Shown here: positions 39,801-49,557 of the stretch, in pieces
Position numbering within the stretch: position 1 is the stretch's first letter
Layout of the letters: the number at the start of each line of letters is the position of its first letter
NCBI GenBank assembly: GCA_947487895.1
Contig: CANKYF010000017.1
Span: forward strand, 54,575 to 118,574
Direction of reading: 5' to 3'
Length of the DNA: 64,000 bases
Origin: an uncultured Flavobacteriaceae bacterium
GTDB taxonomy: Bacteria > Bacteroidota > Bacteroidia > Flavobacteriales > Flavobacteriaceae
Notes under the pieces: generated by a model
Database searches by the model: none
What the model was told of the DNA's origin: nothing
What the model saw: the letters and a program-made list of their open reading frames with translations, nothing else
Position numbers and translations under genes: made by a program

Positions 39801-41022
39801 CATATATATTAAGTAGTTCTGTAAACTTATAATACTCATTATAAGTTTTATTAGATTTAAGCATATTTAGCCCCCCTCCTTCTGTTCCAACCCATAAGGT
39901 ATTATTAGAATCTTCAAAAAAAGATCTTATTTTGTCATAGCTTAAACTCTTGGAGTCTAAAGTCTTTCGTACATGTAAAAACTTTTTTCTATTGGAATCA
40001 AATTTATTAACACCTCCACCGTTTGTTCCTGCCCAAATAATACCAGTTTTATCTCTGTATAAAGACATGATATTATTTTTACTGATACTATTAAAATCTT
40101 TGGGATCGTATTCAAACTTATTTAAAATTTTAAACGTTTTATCTGCTGTTTCAATTTCAATCTTCCACAAACCTTTGTTTGTTCCAACCCAAATCACATT
40201 ATTGTCAATTAAAATGTTATTAAATGCTCCATCAAAAACCTTTTCTAACATCAAAGAATTTTGATAATACAACCCGCTATTAGTTGCTACTAAAAGCTTT
40301 CCATTAAACTCTCTAATAGATCTTACAGAAACATTAGGTAATCCAATATCTCTATTTGCCAAACGTAAATATTCATCACCATTACTTTCTCTAGACAATC
40401 TATATATGCCCGAATAACCTCCAACCCATATAATACCATTTTTGTCTTCGTAAACTGTGTTTACAGATTGTGTATTTCCACTAAAAAACAAAGGATCTTG
40501 TTCCAGCTTAAACCTCTTAAATTCAACAGCTTGATTTGTTTTCTTCAAATCAATCATGTTTAATCCATTTCTAGTACCTATCCAAAGTTTATTTTCACTG
40601 TCTTTATATAAATTTACTATGTTATTACTACTTATACTTTTACTGTCTTCGTTACTATTTTTATAAGTAGTAAATTTTTCTTTAGCTCTATCAAAAAGAA
40701 CCAAACCTTCTCCTGTTGTTCCAATCCATAGGTTTCCATTTTGATCTTTTTCTAAAGAATAAATTAAGTTACTTGGAATACTATTTTCTTTCTGAAAGTC
40801 TGGTTTAAAAATTTTAAACGAGTAACCATCGTATCTGTTCAATCCATCATGTGTTCCAAACCACATAAAACCATCATCATCTTGAATAATAGTATTTACA
40901 TCACTTTGAGATAACCCATCATCTGTAGTTATTCTCTGGAAATAACCATGATTTTGAGCTAAAAATAAATTAAAACTACAAATACATGTAATAAAGAAAA
41001 AAATGAGTTTTTTCTTATCCAT
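36853..41022 (-). CDS. Hybrid two-component system regulator (HTCS) of PUL module 2
   Basis: A 1389-residue sensor with the same architecture as the HTCS at 22,001-26,218: signal peptide (1-22), Reg_prop double propeller, Y_Y_Y domain, membrane helix (about 798-820), HisKA with H866 (ISHEFKTP), ATPase, receiver with D1187 (ISDILMP) and AraC DNA-binding domain. Kinase, receiver and AraC parts are nearly colinear with the first HTCS (both have RKLKKLTGQSPNDF and GKCFRKFFGD), while the sensor propellers differ more. That fits recognition of different ligands with similar DNA targets. Located just downstream of susC2-susD2 behind a terminator. Confidence 0.95.
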   Translation of the reverse strand: MDKKKLIFFFITCICSFNLFLAQNHGYFQRITTDDGLSQSDVNTIIQDDDGFMWFGTHDGLNRYDGYSFKIFKPDFQKENSIPSNLIYSLEKDQNGNLWIGTTGEGLVLFDRAKEKFTTYKNSNEDSKSISSNNIVNLYKDSENKLWIGTRNGLNMIDLKKTNQAVEFKRFKLEQDPLFFSGNTQSVNTVYEDKNGIIWVGGYSGIYRLSRESNGDEYLRLANRDIGLPNVSVRSIREFNGKLLVATNSGLYYQNSLMLEKVFDGAFNNILIDNNVIWVGTNKGLWKIEIETADKTFKILNKFEYDPKDFNSISKNNIMSLYRDKTGIIWAGTNGGGVNKFDSNRKKFLHVRKTLDSKSLSYDKIRSFFEDSNNTLWVGTEGGGLNMLKSNKTYNEYYKFTELLNIYAIEEIKRGNKRFLLFGGQGIPSMYELDITNHQKINFKDIVPIRDFNNSVFSLLVDSRGYLWIGTYSGGLYRWMLNGDKKSYNKQLITHDINNPTSISGNIIRNIFEDSLGNIWIGTSNGLSMLPVAEVSESNPRFSVYKREAKNKNSLSHNYILSINEDKDKNIWVGTLGGGLNKLKRQEDGIQYQVYKSYSESNGLPNNVVKGVLIDDQKNLWISTNKGLSKLNPQTEEFKNYDVNDGLQSNEFQELACLKRKNGEFLFGGVNGFNSFYPRQLRENTFIPETVITNFLISNKEVGVREEIDGEIIINSIISKTKEVKLKYFQNNISFDFASLHYVAPKKNKFVYKLDGFDKTWLTTTATKRHASYTNLSPGEYVFKVRSSNNDDLWNENPAQVKVIIKPPFWYTWWAYSFYGLLILAVIFAIVSYYSLKEREKAAVKVQKEIEHVNKLKLQFFTNISHEFKTPITLILNPIEELLEVIGDNVKVKPKLQIIQRNANSLLRLVHQLMEFRKIEVGETKLAATKSNVIHFVEQITNSFKASARKNDIEIVFESELKKRDIWFDWDKLEKILNNLIFNAIKFTNPGGQIKVKINKSSVTDDIIINEKGFSVKYLKIEVEDNGVGIKEEELPFVFHRFYQVNQTRKRTRKGSGIGLAITKDLVELHHGKIEVESKEGKGTKFIIKLPRGKEHLLPDEIVEPTVSSLPGNYDIELEETIEDLDADLGIIDIKLENTVLVVDDNPDIRFLVKEGFSKSYKVLEAKNGKEGLNIALKEMPDIVISDILMPEMDGVELCKALKTNIRTSHIPIILLTALNSVEHRIEGLESGADAYIPKPFKMKLLSVRAEKLIETRDLMRKRFQTEKELTPEKITLNSLDENFLKKIMDLMEENMSNESYWVDNLVKDMITSRSTLFRKLKKLTGQSPNDFIRMVRLKRAAQLLEQNELTIAQVSYMVGFADPGYFGKCFRKFFGDSPSNYVKKKVEA

Positions 41023-41105
41023 TTGATACTTACTTTTTTAAACTGATTACCTAAAATAATTAGTTCTTAATAAAAAACAACCATTAAAGTGATTATAGTT
41101 TAAAA

Positions 41106-41144
41106 AAAACGACTCAAAACACATTATAGGTATTGAGCCGTTTT
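41106..41144 (-). terminator. Terminator between susD2 and the HTCS gene
   Basis: 12-bp arms AAAACGACTCAA / TTGAGCCGTTTT with one mismatch and a 15-nt loop, A/T flanks. It occupies the same place as the module 1 terminator and shares a TCAA...TTGA...CCG core with it. Confidence 0.65.
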
Positions 41145-41192
41145 CAAAACTAAAACAATTCTAAAAATATGAATTTGACTAACTAATGGTAA

Positions 41193-42758
41193 TTAATACC
41201 CATCGTTTTGATCCAAACCTGGATTTCTATCTATGTCATTTTGAGGAATAGCAATATATTCTCTTCCTGCTTTATATGCACTAGTTCCTGCACTTTCAGA
41301 TTTAAATTGTGGGTTATCAACTATTCTAGATTTTACCTTTCCCCAACGCAATAAATCAAAATAACGAGTACGTTCTAAACTTAATTCCTTAATACGCTCA
41401 TCTTCTATATCCTGCATAGTTATACTAGTATGAGGAGCCATATCTGCTCTTTCTCTTACTTCATTAATAGCATCTAAAGCTGCTTGAGTAGATCCATTTA
41501 TCATAAACTCTGCCTCTGCAAACATTAATAATATATCTGCATATCTTAATAACCTTAAGTTATTTCCTGAACCATGCCATCCACCATCTTGAGATTGACT
41601 TCTACCATTAAATTCCCAGTCTAAAAATTTATTTCCATAAATATTACCATCACCATCTGGGTATGCATCTGCATAAGATGTATTTAAAAAGGTTCTAGAC
41701 TCAAGTATTTCTCCTTCATAAGTAGTGGTCTCATTGGTATCCCAGAAAAATGTCACAAAAGTTCTAGGGTCTATTTCACCGTTAATCGTTTGTTCATCTA
41801 AAAATAAATCTAAAGCCCACTGATTAATACGCATCCCATTTTGACTAGTATAACCTCTAGGAGCAATATCTGGCTGATAAGCTGCACCCTTACCTCTATT
41901 AGGAGCATCACCTCCCCAATTGTTATTTCCATCAGAAATAAGTTGAATTTCAAATAAAGATTCTGCATTATTTTCAAATTCTTCAGTAAAATTATGAGCA
42001 TAATTATCTACTAATTGATAAGTACCGCTACTCATTACTTTCTGAAACTCTGCTTTAGCTTCATCATACTTACTCTGGTACATGTATACTTTTCCTAAAA
42101 CTCCTGTTGCAGCACCTGATGTTGCTCTTCCCAATTGGTTTGCTGGCCATGATTCTGGCAATAAATTTTGAGCTTGTTGTAAATCAGACTCAATTTGTGA
42201 CCAAACTTGAGCTGGATCTGCCTGTTTTAATGACAACAAATCTACTTCGGTTGCTGGTTCTGTTATTAAAGGTATATTTCTCCAGTTATTTAATAAATTA
42301 AAGTAGTTATAAGCACGTATAAAATAACCCTCACCTAAAATATTATCTCGTAACTGAGCATCCATATCTACATTAGGCACATTTGCAATTACATCATTCG
42401 CTCTAGATACACCTTGATACATTGCTTGCCATACCCAACGTGTTGCATTACTACCTGCTATACCATTAAATGATCCTACTGCTGTTCTTTCAGAAGTATT
42501 GAAACCATTAACTAAATCATCTCTGTAATCTGAAGTGAAAATTTCAAATCTGGTATAATACCATATATGTGTAAAAGGACTATATGCTCCTATAACTCCT
42601 TTTTGGGCATCTTCTTCTGTTTTCCAAAAACCTTTTGGAGTGATGGAATTAGGATTCACTTGATCCAAAACATCATCTGAACAATTAATGTTTATAACCC
42701 CTACAACTCCTAATAACAAGAAAGCTGTAACTGATATTTTTATTTTTAATTTTTTCAT
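41193..42758 (-). CDS. susD: SusD/RagB-family surface glycan-binding lipoprotein (module 2)
   Basis: A 521-residue SusD homologue. N-terminal hydrophobic signal with Cys26 in ININCSDDVLDQ; the residues before the Cys (I-N) make a weak lipobox, but position and family support lipidation. SusD features: GFWKTEEDAQKGVIGAY, AEGYFIRAYNYFNLLNNW-like helix pair, and the C-terminal LSLERTRYFDLLRWGKV. The start is 15 bases after susC2, last gene of a long leftward operon that begins with the MFS transporter gene or at susC2 itself. Confidence 0.95.
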   Translation of the reverse strand: MKKLKIKISVTAFLLLGVVGVININCSDDVLDQVNPNSITPKGFWKTEEDAQKGVIGAYSPFTHIWYYTRFEIFTSDYRDDLVNGFNTSERTAVGSFNGIAGSNATRWVWQAMYQGVSRANDVIANVPNVDMDAQLRDNILGEGYFIRAYNYFNLLNNWRNIPLITEPATEVDLLSLKQADPAQVWSQIESDLQQAQNLLPESWPANQLGRATSGAATGVLGKVYMYQSKYDEAKAEFQKVMSSGTYQLVDNYAHNFTEEFENNAESLFEIQLISDGNNNWGGDAPNRGKGAAYQPDIAPRGYTSQNGMRINQWALDLFLDEQTINGEIDPRTFVTFFWDTNETTTYEGEILESRTFLNTSYADAYPDGDGNIYGNKFLDWEFNGRSQSQDGGWHGSGNNLRLLRYADILLMFAEAEFMINGSTQAALDAINEVRERADMAPHTSITMQDIEDERIKELSLERTRYFDLLRWGKVKSRIVDNPQFKSESAGTSAYKAGREYIAIPQNDIDRNPGLDQNDGY

Positions 42759-42773
42759 AATCTATTTTTTAAT

Positions 42774-45700
42774 TTAAAACGACACTTGTATCCCTAACTG
42801 AAAGGTTCTTGGTTCTGGAGTAGTTCCTTCATCAACCCCCGTGTTAAGTACAGAGTTCCCTCCTGCTCCTCTACCATTTCTACCTACTTCAGGATAGTAT
42901 CCTGTATAATCTGTGATAGTAAAAAGGTTGATTGCTGACAGGTATATTCTAACTTTATCAAGTTTTATTTTATCTAAAATTGAATCTGGTAAAGCGTATC
43001 CTATTTGAGCATTTCTTAAACGGAAATAAGCACCGTTTTCTAAGTAGAAATCTGACATTCTACGGTTAAACCCAGGGTCTGCTCTTGTATTTCTAGGTAT
43101 GGTAGCACTAGTATTTGTTGGTGACCAAGCGTTTAAAGCATCTGCAAACTTGTTCCCATTAAAATCAAAATATCCTCTATACTTTGTTCCATTTAAGATA
43201 TCATTACCTGAAACACCATTAAAGAATAGGCTAATATCAAAATTCTTATACTCTGCAGTTAAGTTAAAACCATATTCAAAGTTTGGGATACCAGATCCTA
43301 AATAGGTTTGATCATCTTCATCTATATCTCCATCTCCATCTATATCTTTAAACCTTAAATCTCCAGCTCTTGGATTACCTGGCCCATCATTAGCAGCAGT
43401 AGCTTCTGCATCAGTTTGATAGATCCCATCAACAACATATCCAAAGAAAGATCCAATAGGTTGTCCAACATCTGTCTTCTTACTATTAATTGTATTTGAG
43501 GTAAATGATCCGTTTATTAATGGAGAGCTATTCCCCATTGATGTTACCTCGTTATCAATTTTAGCAAAATTAAAAGACGCTGAAAAGTTCACATCACCAA
43601 TTTGATCTCTATATGATGCTAAAAATTCAAATCCTTTATTCTCCATAGTAGCTATGTTATCAGGGAAATTATTTCCTGTACCAGAATAGAATACATTAGG
43701 AGAAGCTATAAGAATATCTTCAGTTTCCTTTATAAAGTAATCCATACTTACACTAAGTTTATTACTTAAAGCTGTAAAATCTAAACCTATATTTGAAGTA
43801 TTAGATGTTTCCCAAGTAATGTTAGGGTTTACTGTTCTAGTAATAGCATAACCTGTAACCCTAGATGGTGTGTCACCTAAAATGTATTCACTAAAAAAGT
43901 TTAACACTGGGTCACCTTCATAAGCTGCAACGTTATTTGAACCTGTTTCACCATAACCTAAACGCAACTTAATATTTGTTAATGCATCAAAATTTTTCAT
44001 AAATGGTTCATTACTTATATTCCATGCTAATGCACCAGAAAAGAAGTTAGCATCCTGTAAGTCTGCTTTAAATAATGATGATTTATCTTGTCTTGCCGAA
44101 AACGTCAATAAATATCTATCATTAAAGTTGTAATTGATACGTCCTAAATAAGAATGTATCGCTGTATTTACCTGATTAGAAGGTGTACTAGCAATTTCCT
44201 CTGCTGCAGATACTACTCTAACATCATTTGATGGAAATGTTCTAACATTTGCCCCTAAAGATCTTGAGTCTGTTTTTTGCTCACTAAAACCTACAACGGC
44301 ATCTAGAGTATGTTTACCAAATGTTTTCTTATAAGATAAAGTATGGTCTACTAAAGTAGATGTAAAGGTTGTATTTGTCTCAGACAGAGTCGCTTCATTT
44401 TCATTCCCAGAATCAATAATAACTTGCTCTTTTGGTCTAAATCTATAATTATTGTTAACTCTATGTTCTACACCTAAATTAATTTTATAGGTTAACCCAT
44501 CAATTATTTCATAAGAACCAGCAACATTTCCTAAAAGTGTATTGGTAGTATTGGTTCTATCTTCTAAAGCGGCTAATGCCAACTCATTGATGAGAGGGTT
44601 TTGCCCGTAAAAGGCTCCTGGTTGTGCATTAATACCACGATCTTCAAGATCTGATGCACTCCAGTCTCCTGCATCGTTTCTTAATCTTATAGTTGGTAAT
44701 AAGTTTCTCTCTCTATTAAAATAAGGGTTAGGGTTATTTACTCCTCTGGTTAAACCTATAGTACTTTCTAACTTGAATTTTTCCTTATTTATATTTACAG
44801 AAGATCTTAATGTTTGCCTTTTAAAATCTGAATGTTTCACAATACCTTCTTGCTCAAATTGTGTAAAAGACAATCCATAATTAATATTTTCTCCCCCACC
44901 AGTAACTCTAATATTAGTATTAGATATTCCAGCAGTTCTGAAAGTCTCATCATATAAGTTACTACTATAATTGGGATCAAACTGAGTATCATTTGCAGGA
45001 AACCTTGCCTGTCCATCATTATCATTAGCTCTGTTTGTAATTTGAGCAAACTGACTTGCATCTGCCCAATCAATCTCATTAATTAAGTTTTGAAAACCAT
45101 AACTAGTGTCTAAAGTAACATTGATTTTACCACTTTTACCTCTCTTAGTAGTAATGATAACTACTCCATTAGCTGCTCTTGAACCATAAATAGCTAATGC
45201 TGATGCATCTTTTAAAACAGATATACTTTCAATATCTTGTGGTGCTACTGAACTCATACTACCAGTTAACATACCATCAATAACAAATAATGGGTTTGTA
45301 CTACGGAAAGATGCGGCACCTCTAATTACAATGTTTGCCCCAGCTCCAGGTGAACCACCTGTTGATTGTACACTTACACCAGCTACTTGACCTTGTAAGG
45401 CTTGTGATGCATCTGTAAATGTGAATTTTTCAATTTGTTTCGAATTAACAATCCCTACAGAACCCGTTAAATCTGATTTTTTTGCAGTACCATAACCTAC
45501 AATTACAACCTCATCTAATTGACTAGCGTCCTCTTGAAGCGTAATGTTAATTTGATTTTTGCCATTTACAGCTACTTCTTGTGTCACAAATCCTATGTAA
45601 CTTACTACAAGTGTAGCATCACTTCCTGCAGAAAGAGAATAGTTTCCATCAAAATCGGTTTGCGCACCAGTTGTTGTCCCTTTCACCAATAAGTTTGCTC

Positions 45701-45848
45701 CTATTAATGGTTGACCCGATTCGTCGCTAACAACACCGCTAATATTTATGTTTTGCGCAAAACTACTTCCTATACAAACAAGAAAAAGTGCTGCAAACAT
45801 AAAAACGCGATGCTTAAATTTCTTTTTAAGTAATTTTAATACTTCCAT
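42774..45848 (-). CDS. susC: SusC/RagA-family TonB-dependent transporter (module 2)
   Basis: A 1024-residue TonB-dependent oligosaccharide importer. Signal peptide to about residue 31 (SSFA-Q), CarboxypepD_reg-like domain (34-108), SusC motif DEVVIVGYGTAKKSDL, plug to about residue 220, then the barrel ending in RTFQLGIQVSF. No STN domain. Within the family it differs clearly from the module 1 SusC, so the two modules probably import different substrates. The 333 bases between it and the upstream ASPIC lipoprotein gene leave room for its own promoter. Confidence 0.96.
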   Translation of the reverse strand: MEVLKLLKKKFKHRVFMFAALFLVCIGSSFAQNINISGVVSDESGQPLIGANLLVKGTTTGAQTDFDGNYSLSAGSDATLVVSYIGFVTQEVAVNGKNQINITLQEDASQLDEVVIVGYGTAKKSDLTGSVGIVNSKQIEKFTFTDASQALQGQVAGVSVQSTGGSPGAGANIVIRGAASFRSTNPLFVIDGMLTGSMSSVAPQDIESISVLKDASALAIYGSRAANGVVIITTKRGKSGKINVTLDTSYGFQNLINEIDWADASQFAQITNRANDNDGQARFPANDTQFDPNYSSNLYDETFRTAGISNTNIRVTGGGENINYGLSFTQFEQEGIVKHSDFKRQTLRSSVNINKEKFKLESTIGLTRGVNNPNPYFNRERNLLPTIRLRNDAGDWSASDLEDRGINAQPGAFYGQNPLINELALAALEDRTNTTNTLLGNVAGSYEIIDGLTYKINLGVEHRVNNNYRFRPKEQVIIDSGNENEATLSETNTTFTSTLVDHTLSYKKTFGKHTLDAVVGFSEQKTDSRSLGANVRTFPSNDVRVVSAAEEIASTPSNQVNTAIHSYLGRINYNFNDRYLLTFSARQDKSSLFKADLQDANFFSGALAWNISNEPFMKNFDALTNIKLRLGYGETGSNNVAAYEGDPVLNFFSEYILGDTPSRVTGYAITRTVNPNITWETSNTSNIGLDFTALSNKLSVSMDYFIKETEDILIASPNVFYSGTGNNFPDNIATMENKGFEFLASYRDQIGDVNFSASFNFAKIDNEVTSMGNSSPLINGSFTSNTINSKKTDVGQPIGSFFGYVVDGIYQTDAEATAANDGPGNPRAGDLRFKDIDGDGDIDEDDQTYLGSGIPNFEYGFNLTAEYKNFDISLFFNGVSGNDILNGTKYRGYFDFNGNKFADALNAWSPTNTSATIPRNTRADPGFNRRMSDFYLENGAYFRLRNAQIGYALPDSILDKIKLDKVRIYLSAINLFTITDYTGYYPEVGRNGRGAGGNSVLNTGVDEGTTPEPRTFQLGIQVSF

Positions 45849-46181
45849 AAGCGTTTTGAAGTTTAGTTATTTAATTTAGTTTGAAAGTCAAATAACAGCC
45901 GAAAAAGGACTCAAGGAAGGAGGGTTTTCTAGAGATAAAACCAACAATTCTTTAATGAAATTTTCCACTGTTAAAAGCCTTATTCAAAGGAAAAGATTTG
46001 GCTTTTTTTTGGTTGGGAAAATATGTTCATTATTACGGATTATTAAATCAAAGCCCTTTAAAACTAATAAGTAAGCAATTATTCTAAATAATTTTTAAGT
46101 AAAAATCATATTTTAAAATGAAGAAAGGTTCTTATTATAAGAACTTATAAAAGTTAAACTATAAACTAAAAATGAAGAATT
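45849..46181. other. Intergenic region upstream of susC2 with inverted repeats
   Basis: No gene. It contains a hairpin with T8 tail reading rightward (45973-46010, AAAAGCC/GGCTTTT arms with a 20-nt loop) and a perfect 8-bp-arm palindrome GTTCTTAT-T-ATAAGAAC (46128-46144), 37 bases past the ASPIC lipoprotein stop. The palindrome could be a weak terminator or a regulator site for susC2. No TAnnTTTG box was found. Confidence 0.45.
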
Positions 46182-49100
46182 CTAAGGGTTGATTTGAAGT
46201 AGTTTTAAGGCATCATCATTACGAGCAAATAACACCCCTAAACGATTGTTTCTTCCCAATCTAATTGTTTGCATATTTTTTATTTCACCTTTTACAAACA
46301 ATCCTGTATTATGAGAAGATAACACTTTAAACTTACCATTATTATCAAACTCTAAAAGAGTACCTACTCCCGCATCATTACGAGGTGTCTCAACTTCAGC
46401 ATTGTATAGATTACCCGCAGCCAAAACAAAAGATTCATTATTGACATTGATCTCTTGAAATGTATTGATAGAAGAAAACTGAGCTTCGTTAGTCATTTTA
46501 TGAAATGTAAATTTTCCATTACCTAAATTCTCTATCCATGAGTTTTCAAAAATATGAGCTTTATAATGTAAAGACTTGTCTAACATAACTTGACCATATA
46601 TATCTGCTAGAGAAGCGTCGGCAAAAAGCTCAAACGTTTGAAAACGTTTTGCTATTGCTGGCACTTGTTCAGACGAACATTCTCTTCCTCTAAGCGGTAA
46701 TAGTTTACCATTTTTTTGATAACTTAAAACTATATCCATAGTCCCATTTTCATCAAAATCATTAGCATATATTTCAAATGGCTTTTTGTTTTTTGCCTTA
46801 TATTTATAGTTAAGCCCTAAGTTTCCTGCTAAATAATCGGTGTCTCCATCGCCATCAATGTCTGCTTTATGTAAAGCAAACCACCACCCTGTTTTATCTT
46901 TAAAGCCAAGACTTTCTGTTACTTCTTTAAAGGTTTTTCCTTTATTTTCGAAAAAACGAATTGGCATCCATTCACCTGTAATAATTAAATCTATTTTCCC
47001 GTCTTGGTTAAAATCATCCCAAACTGCTGATGTAACCATACCAGCTTCATTGAGTTCTGGTAAGATTTCATTTGTAACATCTACAAATTTTATATTATCA
47101 TCTTTACCTCCATCATTTCTAAGAATATGGCTTTTAGCTGGAAAAGGATACTTTCCAGGAACTATTCTTCCTCCAACAAAAAGGTCTAAATCTCCATCAT
47201 TATCAAAATCACTAGATGTTACTACATTTCCACTAGAAGTAATTTTGGGTAAAGCGCTTTGAGTCTTTAAAAATTGATTATTGACATTAACATATAATCT
47301 ATCTTGATAAAAATCACTTGATTGCTCAGAATCATTACCACCACTAACTATATATAAATCTAAGTCTCCATCATTATCGGCATCAAATAACAAAGCCCCA
47401 GTATCTTCAAATTTATTGTCATTCTCCCAAGGCCCGTTTAAAATTTTAAACGTACCATCGTCATTTTGAAGATACATCTTTGCTTCATTTCCCGTAGCGT
47501 TTCCTATAAAAAAATCGTCTAATCCATCACCGTTTACATCTCCAACGGTAAGTGCTGGTCCAAAAGCTGAATTTTTATGCGGTAATAAAGGTTCTTTTAT
47601 AAAATCGTCAAAAACATCTTCTTTATGTATAAAATCAATTTCTGATTTTTCTGTGATATCCTTAAATATTTTTGGAGTACTTTCTTCTAGTTCTCTTTCT
47701 TTTTGAGATTCTTCATATACAATTTTTAACTGCTGATTTACTGGAATGTTTTCAATAGTTTGAAAATTGCCATCTGGCCAAACAACTTTTAATTTTTTAA
47801 CATTGGTTGAATTTTTCAGTCCAAAATGTAATATTGGTTCTACACTAGACTGAAAACCTCTAGTTAAAGTCAACTCTTGGTATTGCTCTCCTTCTTCAGT
47901 TTCAATAGAAACTTTAGCACCTAAACCAAACATATTCTTATCAGGTCCTTTAAATGCAACTTTTAAATAATTTTGAGGTATTGAATCGTTTGTTTTATTT
48001 TTAAAAATAGAGGCTGCATCCCCCAAATTATTTATTACTACATCTAGATCTCCATCATTATCAAAATCGGCATAAGACACTCCGTTTGAAAATCCTTTGT
48101 ATTTTAATCCCCAAAGGTCATTTACTTTTGTAAATGTATAATCTCCTTCGTTTTTAAACACATAATTATCAATTGGATTACTAGGGTATTTCTTGTAATC
48201 AATAGCTTCATTTAATGCGGTAAAATTTTCAACTTTTGTTCTTTCATTAACATCATTATTATTCACATCTCGCTTCATTCCGTTGGTAACAATGACGTCT
48301 TTAAGTCCGTCATTATCAAAATCTGCAAATAACACACCCCAACTCCAATCTGTAGTCGCCATTCCAGCTAATCTAGAAACATTACTAAAAATTGGCCTTC
48401 CGTTAATATCAATACCATTATTTACTTGTAATGTATTTTGCATGTATTGATAATGCATACCTAGGTCTACTGCTTCATAAAAAGACTCAGGACTCATACT
48501 TGCCATGTTTGTTTTTGAACGTTTATAGTCCTCTGGCGTCATATCAAGTTGAACAAAATCCAGTAATTTATCATTATTAAAATCTGCTCCATCTATACCC
48601 ATTCCAAACATTGAAGTATGCCTAGTTACTTCTTTAACCACCTCTTTAAACGTGCCATCTCCATTGTTTAGATAAAAGTAGTCTGGTACATTAAAATCAT
48701 TAGATAAATACAAATCTTTAAAACCATCGTTATTAAAATCTGAAGCCAAAACGCCTAAAGTCATCCCAAAATTTTGAACATCAGCTTTTGTAGTAATATT
48801 TGTGAAGGTATTATCGCCATTGTTTTTATAAAGATGACCAGAGTTTTCAAACTTATTTTCTTTCATCTTTTGATGATAATATTGATTCCCCATACTAACA
48901 GGAACCAATGGATAATTACCCACAAAAACATCTAACAATCCATCATTATCATAATCAAAAAAGGTTGCTTGTATAGAATAAGAATCATCCGCTAAACCAT
49001 ATTCTTCTGCCTTTTCTGTAAACGTATTATCTTGATTATTAATAAAAAGTTGATTTTTAGTATTACCATAAAGCCCTGATACCGATACATAAATATCTAA

Positions 49101-49487
49101 CCACCCATCGACATTTACATCAGCCATTGTTACACCTGTATACCATCTATCATCTCCTCCTATTCCTGCTGTTTTTGTAATATCTTCAAACTGCATGTTG
49201 CCTTTATTTAAATACAGTTTGTTTTCTACCATATTACCAGTAAAATAAATGTCTGATAAGCCATCATTATTTATATCTCCAACAGCTACACCACCTCCCA
49301 TATACATGTATGGAAAGGTCAAGTAATTTAAGGTATCACTCTCTATAATATTGTTAGAAAATAGAACATGAGTATCTTCTTCTGCTAATGATTGAAATGA
49401 AGTATTTGCTACTTCTGAAGTTTGAACCTCCTTTTTACAAGACACCCAAAAAGTCATAACACTTATGAAGAAAATATACTTTTTCAT
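46182..49487 (-). CDS. FG-GAP/VCBS-repeat ASPIC/UnbV surface lipoprotein (3)
   Basis: A 1101-residue lipoprotein (lipobox VSC, Cys17), full-length paralogue of the protein at 31,598-34,936 with the same order: first FG-GAP block, ASPIC/UnbV domain (about 520-605; HFGLKNSTNVKKLKVVW), second block. Shared non-repeat motifs are HYQYM (H345), TDWSW, GNLGLNYKYKA, RGRECSSEQ (R933 onward) and ETPRNDAG. It lies between the lactonase and susC2 genes on the same strand, so it belongs to the sugar-acid/uptake operon. Function unproven; surface glycan binding or a lyase/oxidase activity are both open. Confidence 0.85.
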   Translation of the reverse strand: MKKYIFFISVMTFWVSCKKEVQTSEVANTSFQSLAEEDTHVLFSNNIIESDTLNYLTFPYMYMGGGVAVGDINNDGLSDIYFTGNMVENKLYLNKGNMQFEDITKTAGIGGDDRWYTGVTMADVNVDGWLDIYVSVSGLYGNTKNQLFINNQDNTFTEKAEEYGLADDSYSIQATFFDYDNDGLLDVFVGNYPLVPVSMGNQYYHQKMKENKFENSGHLYKNNGDNTFTNITTKADVQNFGMTLGVLASDFNNDGFKDLYLSNDFNVPDYFYLNNGDGTFKEVVKEVTRHTSMFGMGIDGADFNNDKLLDFVQLDMTPEDYKRSKTNMASMSPESFYEAVDLGMHYQYMQNTLQVNNGIDINGRPIFSNVSRLAGMATTDWSWGVLFADFDNDGLKDVIVTNGMKRDVNNNDVNERTKVENFTALNEAIDYKKYPSNPIDNYVFKNEGDYTFTKVNDLWGLKYKGFSNGVSYADFDNDGDLDVVINNLGDAASIFKNKTNDSIPQNYLKVAFKGPDKNMFGLGAKVSIETEEGEQYQELTLTRGFQSSVEPILHFGLKNSTNVKKLKVVWPDGNFQTIENIPVNQQLKIVYEESQKERELEESTPKIFKDITEKSEIDFIHKEDVFDDFIKEPLLPHKNSAFGPALTVGDVNGDGLDDFFIGNATGNEAKMYLQNDDGTFKILNGPWENDNKFEDTGALLFDADNDGDLDLYIVSGGNDSEQSSDFYQDRLYVNVNNQFLKTQSALPKITSSGNVVTSSDFDNDGDLDLFVGGRIVPGKYPFPAKSHILRNDGGKDDNIKFVDVTNEILPELNEAGMVTSAVWDDFNQDGKIDLIITGEWMPIRFFENKGKTFKEVTESLGFKDKTGWWFALHKADIDGDGDTDYLAGNLGLNYKYKAKNKKPFEIYANDFDENGTMDIVLSYQKNGKLLPLRGRECSSEQVPAIAKRFQTFELFADASLADIYGQVMLDKSLHYKAHIFENSWIENLGNGKFTFHKMTNEAQFSSINTFQEINVNNESFVLAAGNLYNAEVETPRNDAGVGTLLEFDNNGKFKVLSSHNTGLFVKGEIKNMQTIRLGRNNRLGVLFARNDDALKLLQINP

Positions 49488-49557
49488 TACTTGGAATTAA
49501 TAAAATTAAGTTAAGCTATTATCACAACTAATAATTAAGTGATGCAGCTATTTATAA

